Shown here: one piece after another, positions 1-4,376 of the stretch
Numbering within the stretch: the first letter of the stretch is position 1
Layout: every line of letters starts with the position of its first letter
Origin: Oscillospiraceae bacterium
Lineage (GTDB): Bacteria > Bacillota > Clostridia > Oscillospirales > Acutalibacteraceae
DNA: 11,330 nt
NCBI GenBank assembly: GCA_029004655.1
Contig: JAQVYP010000045.1
Location: 1-11,330 of the forward strand
Reading direction: 5' to 3'
Position numbers and translations under genes: made by a program
The notes under the pieces: generated by a model
Database searches by the model: none
Told to the model about the DNA's origin: nothing
Seen by the model: the letters and a program-made list of their open reading frames with translations, nothing else

Positions 1-2
1 AT

Positions 3-62
3 CTCTATCAGGTAGATGACGATAGCGAAATTTACGACATCGTAGTTATCGTTCAGCTGTAA
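3..62 (+). CDS. Possible 3' end of a flanking + strand gene (partial)
   Basis: An open frame enters from the left edge and runs for 19 codons to a TAA at 60-62, giving an acidic then valine/isoleucine-rich tail (DDDSEIYDIVVIVQL). I do not recognise it. It ends about 40 bases before the left inverted repeat, which fits a gene tail left outside the element. With so few codons an accidental open frame cannot be excluded. Confidence 0.3.
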   Translation, partial: LYQVDDDSEIYDIVVIVQL

Positions 63-100
63 CTTATTAAGTGCAGTTAAAACACAATTATCACAATATA

Positions 101-148
101 GTGTGTAAAACAAAAGAAGAGCGGTTTCTCCACGGTGTCATAGGGACA
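101..148 (+). repeat. Left terminal inverted repeat
   Basis: Two blocks match the right end exactly in reverse complement: AAAAGAAGAGCGG at 112-124 and TCCACGGTGTCATAGGGACA at 129-148, separated by four bases that differ (TTTC here, AAAG in the right copy). Weaker similarity (GTGT and AAAAC) continues outward to about 101. Inside the second block is a small dyad, TGTC-N5-GACA (136-148). A further hairpin, CCACGGT (130-136) with ACCGTGG (157-163), occurs only at this end. The likely role is recombinase binding at the element end; that is inference from position. Confidence 0.8.
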
Positions 149-182
149 TTTTCTAAACCGTGGTGAAGTGGGCGGTATGTAT

Positions 183-213
183 CGGCAGGCAGTGAGGTTC
201 TCGCTGTCTGCCG
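183..213 (+). terminator. Hairpin just past the recombinase stop; possible + strand terminator
   Basis: The left arm (183-196) and right arm (200-213) pair over 14 positions around a GTT loop. In + strand RNA all pairs form, two as G-U wobbles; in - strand RNA those two become A-C mismatches. It is followed on the + strand by TTTACCTTTT. The orientation suggests it stops transcription entering from the left flank rather than ending the recombinase mRNA, whose 3' side has no T-run here. Confidence 0.4.
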
Positions 214-221
214 TTTACCTT

Positions 222-1889
222 TTATGCCACTTCTTCTGGTGTCGCTTCTTGTACCGAGATGGCTTTAGATTCCGCAAAGTTATCTAAGAGGCCGATATCA
301 CGGTAATAAATATCAATAGATTGCGGCGCAGTACGGGAATAACGTTCCTCTCTTTCACCTATTTCTACCCGCTCAACAAACAGGTTAAGCATCTCTGCGG
401 TCAGGGTATCAAGCTTTGTGTACTGCTTTGCTTTTTCTAAAAACACTCCCACATTTGCAACAGAATCCTTGAGCCTTTCAAGATCTTCTTCCTTTTTAGG
501 GATGGATGCTAGGATTTCTTTTTGCTCTAACAGGTAGTCATCACTAAGCTTACGGAACACTTCATTTGGGATTTTACCAAGAACATTATCTTCATACAGC
601 CGTTTAAACAATGCACTTAGTTCGGTATCTCTACGTTTCAAAGATTCCAATTCCCTTTCAGTCCGGTTAATCTCCCTGCGGATTTCTGCACTGTTCTTCT
701 GTGTGATGTGTCTTGCAAACAAGGCCTCATTTTGCCGTGCAAAGTGGGTAACCCTACGTAAGTCATCCAAAATAATTTCAGTGAGCTGTACCTCTCGTAT
801 AAAATGTCCTGTACAAGCATCTTTGCCTTTCTTCTTGTAAGTTCGGCAGGCGAAATTATTTTTCACTGCGTCCATAGTATGTGCCCGGTGGAGCACCATG
901 GTAGTTTTGCAGTCCTTGCAGTAGATAAGACCGGAAAAAATGTTCTGCTCTGCCATATTGGCTCTGCGGCGTTTGCGTTTGCGGATGTCCTGCACTATAT
1001 CCCAAGTGGCTTTGTCGATAATGGCTTCATGAGTATTTTCAATTCGTACCTGCTCACTTTCAGGACGCTCAACTCGTTTCTTGTTTTTGTAGGACAGGGT
1101 TGTGTACTTTAGGTTGATGGTATGCCCGAGGTAAACTTCATTTTCCAGCAGTCCAGCAACAGTTGACTGTTTCCAGTCACAGGGATTATCCGCATCGAAG
1201 CCTGTTACTTTTACACCGTTTTTTTTGTAATAAAAGTAGGCAGGTATAGGAATTTGTTCTTCCTTAAGCTGATTTGCAATCTGACTGGGTCCTTTACCGT
1301 TCATGCACAGAGAGAAAATATGTTTTATGATTGGGGCGGTTTCTTCATCGGGAATAATCTTTCGCTTAGGGTCAGCAGGGTCTTTCTGATATCCGAAGGG
1401 AGGCCTTGAACCTACTCTGGCACCGCTTTCAGCCTTGATTCTTGCTGATGCCTTCCCCTTTTTGCTGCAGTCTTTTGCATACCATTCGTTAATAATATTT
1501 TTAAAGGGGGTAAATTCGTTGTCGCCATATAAGCTGTCTACACCGTCATTCATAGCGATGAACCGCACACCATAGCTTGGAAATACTATTTCCGTCAGCC
1601 TGCCGACTTCTAAATACTCTCTGCCTAACCGGCTCATATCTTTGACTATTAAAGTTGCAGCTTCGCCGTTTTCTATCAGTAACATTACCTCTTGGAATGC
1701 GGGCCGATTGAAATTTGTACCCGTAGCTCCATCATCATACAGGAATTTAAGATTCTCAAAGCCATTGTCCTTTGCATACTTTTCAAGCATCATCCTCTGG
1801 TTTTGAATGCTGTTGGAGTCCCCTTGACTGCCATCATCCTGGCTTAATCTTGCATAAAGAATCGTATATTTTTCAGTTGCCTGTTTCAT
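222..1889 (-). CDS. Large serine recombinase, TnpX/TndX-like (site-specific integrase/excisionase)
   Basis: Catalyses excision and insertion of the element through a serine-linked DNA intermediate. From the start at 1889 the product is 555 residues, normal for the family. The order is: N-terminal resolvase domain with YARLSQDDG (nucleophile S16, with R14 nearby) and SRLGREYLEVGR; recombinase domain with GSRPPFGYQKDP; a zinc-ribbon with C324, C327, C348 and C359; a long charged coiled coil; and a C-terminal LFVERVEIGE segment typical of DUF4368 recombinases. An ATG 45 bases upstream is in frame, but the ATG at 1889 has AAAGGAG at 1897-1903 and begins where the family similarity begins, so I prefer it. 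The gene reads toward the left element end and lies 77 bases after the TnpW-like gene. The family is clear; the tnpX/tndX naming is by similarity only. Confidence 0.95.
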   Translation of the reverse strand: MKQATEKYTILYARLSQDDGSQGDSNSIQNQRMMLEKYAKDNGFENLKFLYDDGATGTNFNRPAFQEVMLLIENGEAATLIVKDMSRLGREYLEVGRLTEIVFPSYGVRFIAMNDGVDSLYGDNEFTPFKNIINEWYAKDCSKKGKASARIKAESGARVGSRPPFGYQKDPADPKRKIIPDEETAPIIKHIFSLCMNGKGPSQIANQLKEEQIPIPAYFYYKKNGVKVTGFDADNPCDWKQSTVAGLLENEVYLGHTINLKYTTLSYKNKKRVERPESEQVRIENTHEAIIDKATWDIVQDIRKRKRRRANMAEQNIFSGLIYCKDCKTTMVLHRAHTMDAVKNNFACRTYKKKGKDACTGHFIREVQLTEIILDDLRRVTHFARQNEALFARHITQKNSAEIRREINRTERELESLKRRDTELSALFKRLYEDNVLGKIPNEVFRKLSDDYLLEQKEILASIPKKEEDLERLKDSVANVGVFLEKAKQYTKLDTLTAEMLNLFVERVEIGEREERYSRTAPQSIDIYYRDIGLLDNFAESKAISVQEATPEEVA

Positions 1890-1896
1890 CTGTAAT

Positions 1897-1903
1897 CTCC
1901 TTT
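1897..1903 (-). promoter_or_regulatory. Ribosome binding site that decides the recombinase start
   Basis: AAAGGAG on the - strand, seven bases before the ATG at 1889. The longer alternative start at 1934 has no comparable site, and the extra 15 residues it would add do not resemble the family's N-terminus. Confidence 0.8.
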
Positions 1904-1966
1904 CCGGCAAACCGAATACGGTATTGAACATCATACCGAAACAATTTTGCCAAGTCTACCCTAAAT

Positions 1967-2218
1967 TCAATCTTTTTTCAAAACATCGGAATCAATCATA
2001 TGAAGCAGTTTATCAATGGGGGCTGCCTCCGAAACAGGCTGAAAAAAAGAACGCAAGGTGAAGGCTTTTCCATCTACTTTCATCTCCCTCTGCCAGTAAT
2101 GCCCTTCCTCAGAAACGACAGAGACAGTGTCGTCAAAGACAGGGAGGGGGTAACCAAAGGGGGATAATATTTGCGGGTTGCTTTCGGCATAGCTGCCTGT
2201 ATTTTTTTGTTTCTCCAT
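1967..2218 (-). CDS. TnpW-like transposon-encoded small protein
   Basis: An 83-residue protein of unknown biochemical role. The C-terminal half has the pattern I associate with TnpW proteins of Tn4451-type elements: a short strand-like segment VDGKAFTLRSFF (about residues 48-59), a linker, then PIDKLLHMIDSD near the end. The N-terminal half is polar, proline-containing and probably poorly ordered. No signal peptide, membrane segment or cysteine motif is seen. A good ribosome binding site (AAAAGGAG, about 2229-2236) lies ten bases before the ATG. It sits between the RepA-like ATPase and the recombinase on the same strand, the usual neighbourhood for such genes, and is probably co-transcribed with the recombinase. 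The identification is by remembered pattern and position. Confidence 0.65.
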   Translation of the reverse strand: MEKQKNTGSYAESNPQILSPFGYPLPVFDDTVSVVSEEGHYWQREMKVDGKAFTLRSFFQPVSEAAPIDKLLHMIDSDVLKKD

Positions 2219-2276
2219 AAGAACATTTCTCCTTTTCTAATTTCTCCTGCTGCACCCTTTCCGCCTAAGCCCTGAG

Positions 2277-2470
2277 ACAGCACCTTGAAAACTGCATTGT
2301 ATCAGGGTTTATATAGCCTTACAGCACCTTTGACAGCACAAAAGGGGTTTTACAGCACCTAAGCTTTCACTATCTTGCGTTTCTCCTATTCCTCACAAAC
2401 CCGCTTGTTACAGGGCTTTGCGGTCGGCTCTGCCGTCCGCTGTGACCGAGAGGGGCTGTTTACAGCACCT
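2277..2470 (-). repeat. Dispersed direct repeats ACAGCACCT (AGGTGCTGT on the - strand)
   Basis: Exact copies of the nine-base word lie at 2277-2285, 2321-2329, 2352-2360 and 2462-2470; a shortened copy (ACAGCACA) is at 2333-2340. All point the same way. The first three copies and the partial one fall within 84 bases with irregular spacing, and the last is about 100 bases further. They lie between two genes on what should be one transcript. Function unknown; protein binding sites or RNA elements are both possible. Confidence 0.6.
2420..2440. other. G+C-rich imperfect hairpin
   Basis: Nine-base arms (2420-2428 and 2432-2440) pair with a single T-T mismatch around a TCT loop. A competing outer pairing joins CGGTC (2421-2425) with GACCG (2444-2448). 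There is no T-run on either side, so it does not look like a terminator. Confidence 0.4.
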
Positions 2471-2642
2471 CTCTTTCTCCTGCTCTCTTTTCGGCTGATA
2501 GATTAACCTTTAATAAATCAATGACAGGTAAATTTATTCTCCCTCACAAATCGCCTGTGGGGGCTTTCAGTGGCAGTGTGGGGCATAGACCCTGCCTCCT
2601 CCGCAAAACTGCAACACACGGCATATGGGGGCATCACCTTGG

Positions 2643-3698
2643 CTAACTAGTGCCGACAGGGTCAACAGGGCCGATGTTTTTCACCCTGGGGCGGTTATCG
2701 ATTTCATCGTCACTTTCGGCACTATCGTCACTGAGCCGAGTAAGTGAGATAAGGCGGCTGCCGTTACTGCGGTGACAGCGAACTGTAAGCCCTTTCTGAT
2801 AAAGCAGGTCTTGGTTTTGCAGCAGCAGGCGTGAGAGCGTTCGGTGACTTATCATTTTTTCTTTTCTGCCGATAAGCCCTGCAAGCTCTGTCGGTGAGCC
2901 TTGGTATTCTTTTCTGTCATTCATAAAATCAGAGATAAAAAGTACAATATCAGGCAGCAGTAAATCCGGATTATCTTTGCTGTCTGAAACAAGTTCCCAA
3001 ACATTGTTTTCGTTTCGTTCCAGCTCAATCTCCCTGTACTCAATATCTCTTCCAATGCAAGAGAGTGTTGCTTTGCCGCTGCCGCGTTTTTCTTCAACCA
3101 AAGTGAAACTGGTGTCCACTGCGCCGGATAATCCTGTGGTGCCTGAGATACGATTAAAAGGATCATCATCTTTTTGTTTTCTGAGATGGTGAATCAGTAG
3201 AATTGCAATCTGATTTTTATCGGCCAGTTTTTTAAGCGCAGAAAGGTCTGCATAATCATTGGCATAGGAATTATCCGGTGCAGGCCTTCGGATCATTTGC
3301 AGAGTGTCTATAATAATCAGCACGGTATCGGGATGTTCAAAGACAAATTGCGTTATGCGTTCTTCCAGCCCTTCACCAAGACGATAGTTTTCCTCAGAGA
3401 AATGCACATTGGAAGGGGCATCATCAGTAATATCAAACAGGCGGTTTTGGATACGCAGGCGGCTGTCCTCAAAGCACAGATATAAAGTTGTTCCCTGTTT
3501 AACCGCATTACCCCAAACATCTTCTCCTTTTGCTATGATTACCGACAGCCAAAGGGCAAGCCAGCTTTTCCCCGATTTAGGTGCTCCTGCTAATAAATGT
3601 AGTCCGTTTGATAATAGTCCCTCTACAACAAATTGAATTGGCTCAAGCGGCTGATTCATAAGTGTCTCACCGTCAATGGTGTGAAATCGTTTTTGCAT
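2643..3698 (-). CDS. RecA-fold AAA ATPase, RepA/RSF1010-helicase-like
   Basis: A 351-residue ATPase of the RepA/DnaB-like group, which in plasmids and mobile elements forms hexameric replicative helicases. Walker A is GAPKSGKS (residues 38-45); Walker B is LIIIDTLQ with D131; the later LLIHHLRK (about 167-174) and ISGTTGLSGAVD (184-195) are the conserved helicase-core segments seen in these proteins. Residues about 240-320 look like a helical, winged-helix-type region, and the last 30 or so are acidic and probably disordered. The start is supported by AAGGAG at 3708-3713. It is first in the - strand module and transcribed away from the defence operon. Replication of the excised circle, or help in its transfer, is a reasonable role but is inferred; no relaxase or defined origin accompanies it. 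Confidence 0.85.
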   Translation of the reverse strand: MQKRFHTIDGETLMNQPLEPIQFVVEGLLSNGLHLLAGAPKSGKSWLALWLSVIIAKGEDVWGNAVKQGTTLYLCFEDSRLRIQNRLFDITDDAPSNVHFSEENYRLGEGLEERITQFVFEHPDTVLIIIDTLQMIRRPAPDNSYANDYADLSALKKLADKNQIAILLIHHLRKQKDDDPFNRISGTTGLSGAVDTSFTLVEEKRGSGKATLSCIGRDIEYREIELERNENNVWELVSDSKDNPDLLLPDIVLFISDFMNDRKEYQGSPTELAGLIGRKEKMISHRTLSRLLLQNQDLLYQKGLTVRCHRSNGSRLISLTRLSDDSAESDDEIDNRPRVKNIGPVDPVGTS

Positions 3699-3731
3699 CT
3701 TTTTCTTCTCCTTATTTTAATATTGAAAAAA

Positions 3732-3870
3732 TATTCCTTACTATTAAGCCGATAAAACACAGGGTATGAGCGGATTTATTTATCCCTCTACCATTAATCC
3801 GGTTTCAAAGGGCATTTGGACCAAACTATTTATAAAATACTTCCCTACTACTAATCCGGTTTCAAATGAG
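3732..3870 (+). repeat. Imperfect direct repeats with core TAATCCGGTTTCAAA
   Basis: The 15-base core occurs exactly at 3795-3809 and 3852-3866, 57 bases apart, each preceded by TCCCT and a short TAC/CTA-rich run. A degenerate third copy (TTAAGCCGATAAAA) lies at about 3744-3757, 50 bases before the second, and is preceded by a similar TTCCTTACTA. The spacing is irregular and only two copies are good, so this is not a CRISPR array. They could be iteron-like or operator sites for the adjacent RepA-like gene. Confidence 0.5.
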
Positions 3871-3900
3871 GTTCTACAAAACTTCTTCCACATTCTTCAA

Positions 3901-3918
3901 AAATGGATTGCTCCATTT
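3901..3918. other. Small hairpin AAATGGA / TCCATTT
   Basis: A seven-base stem (3901-3907 with 3912-3918) around a TTGC loop, extendable by TCA/TGA on each side past a two-base bulge. It lies immediately next to the larger hairpin at 3929-3971. No T-run follows it on the + strand. Function unknown. Confidence 0.35.
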
Positions 3919-3921
3919 GAC

Positions 3922-3971
3922 AAAATAAAGCAGCCATTAGCTTAAGAACTCAAATCAAGCTAATGACTGCT
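3922..3971 (-). terminator. Rho-independent terminator-like hairpin on the - strand
   Basis: Arms AGCAGCCATTAGCTT (3929-3943) and AAGCTAATGACTGCT (3957-3971) pair over 15 positions around a 13-base loop. In - strand RNA the single non-matching pair is a G-U wobble and the stem is followed by TTATTTTG (3928-3921); in + strand RNA it is a C-A mismatch with no T-run after it. Orientation therefore favours a terminator for - strand transcription, although no - strand gene is seen to its right. It may shield the RepA-like gene from antisense read-through or end a short RNA. Confidence 0.5.
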
Positions 3972-4075
3972 GTTATAAAGGCTCAATTATCAAAAGGTGA
4001 ATCCGAATTAATAAACACTACTTATTCACTTAGGTTATATGCAATATAAATATGTATTTGCAGAATTAACATTTC

Positions 4076-4099
4076 TAAGACAGAAATATTATTGTCTTA
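4076..4099. promoter_or_regulatory. Putative operator: inverted repeat over the -35 box
   Basis: TAAGACA (4076-4082) and TGTCTTA (4093-4099) form a perfect seven-base inverted repeat with a ten-base centre. The right arm overlaps the -35 hexamer of the cargo promoter. The centre-to-centre spacing of 17 bases is compatible with a small helix-turn-helix dimer, and the first gene of the operon encodes such a protein, so autoregulation is the simple reading. Binding is inferred. Confidence 0.5.
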
Positions 4100-4120
4100 T
4101 CGCACAAGATGGATTATAAT
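4092..4120 (+). promoter_or_regulatory. Sigma-70/A type promoter of the cargo operon
   Basis: TTGTCT (-35, 4092-4097) and TATAAT (-10, 4115-4120) are separated by 17 bases, close to the vegetative consensus. Transcription would start at about 4127, leaving a leader of about 25 bases that contains AAAGGAG (4136-4142) nine bases before the first ATG. Confidence 0.8.
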
Positions 4121-4151
4121 ATATTAAACGAAGGCAAAGGAGAATGAACTA

Positions 4152-4373
4152 ATGAAAGTTACTTACAAAAAACTTTGGAAGTTATTAATAGATAAGAATC
4201 TGAAAAAGATGGATTTACTAGAACTTGCGCCCATTAGCACATCTACTCTCGCCAAGCTCGGAAAGGACGAATATGTGAGCATGGATGCCCTTGTAAAAAT
4301 ATCAACTGCTTTAAATGTTGATATCGGCGACATTATCAGTCTAAAAAACAATACTGCCGAGGGGGATAATTAG
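4152..4373 (+). CDS. Small XRE (Cro/C1-type) helix-turn-helix regulator
   Basis: A 73-residue single-domain DNA-binding protein of the compact Cro/C1 type common in Clostridia (LWKLLIDKNLKKMDL, then ISTSTLAKLGKDEYVSMDAL, then KISTALNVDIGDII). The scaffold helix, turn and recognition helix cover about residues 20-45 and the last 12 residues are a polar tail. There is no second domain. It is the first gene after the promoter, 3 bases before the restriction gene, so it is almost certainly the local regulator. Small helix-turn-helix proteins of this kind play the role of controller proteins in many restriction-modification systems, delaying restriction until methylation is established. Whether it represses or activates cannot be read from the sequence, but the inverted repeat overlapping the -35 box favours repression. 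Confidence 0.88.
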   Translation: MKVTYKKLWKLLIDKNLKKMDLLELAPISTSTLAKLGKDEYVSMDALVKISTALNVDIGDIISLKNNTAEGDN

Positions 4374-4376
4374 AAC

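Larger units (their letters stand above)
2219..2642. other. 424-base non-coding stretch between the ATPase and TnpW-like genes
   Basis: No convincing gene is visible on either strand. The stretch holds several copies of ACAGCACCT (listed separately), a G+C-rich imperfect hairpin at 2420-2440 (GCGGTCGGC / GCCGTCCGC, one T-T mismatch, three-base loop), and the ribosome binding site of the TnpW-like gene. Related elements often carry mobilisation genes near here, but I find no relaxase or MobC-like frame. It is probably an untranslated part of the - strand mobility transcript, with possible processing or regulatory structure. Confidence 0.6.
3699..4151. other. 453-base divergent intergenic region between the mobility and cargo modules
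   Basis: No gene is seen. From left to right it holds the ribosome binding site of the RepA-like gene (3708-3713), a set of imperfect direct repeats (about 3732-3870), a small hairpin (3901-3918), a 15-bp hairpin with a - strand T-rich tail (3922-3971), an A+T-rich stretch, and the promoter and putative operator of the cargo operon (4076-4120). It is the natural place for divergent control and, if the element replicates as a circle, for an origin. Confidence 0.7.

Noticed and set aside
101..163. A small + strand gene at the left end giving KTKEERFLHGVIGTF
   Set aside because: There is no start codon with a ribosome binding site and the frame is closed by a stop at 68-70; the similarity to the right end follows from the DNA repeat.
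804..1112. A 102-codon open frame on the + strand opposite the recombinase gene
   Set aside because: It lies entirely within the recombinase coding region on the other strand, has no ribosome binding site, and its product resembles nothing; it is a shadow frame.
1889..1934. Longer recombinase start at 1934
   Set aside because: There is no ribosome binding site there, whereas the ATG at 1889 has AAAGGAG seven bases upstream and matches the family's start.
2080..2283. A 67-codon - strand frame overlapping the TnpW-like gene
   Set aside because: It starts with GTG without a good ribosome binding site and overlaps the better-supported TnpW-like frame over most of its length.
3732..3870. CRISPR array, suggested by repeats 50 to 57 bases apart
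   Set aside because: Only two copies are good, repeat units are 15 bases, spacing is irregular, and no cas gene is present.
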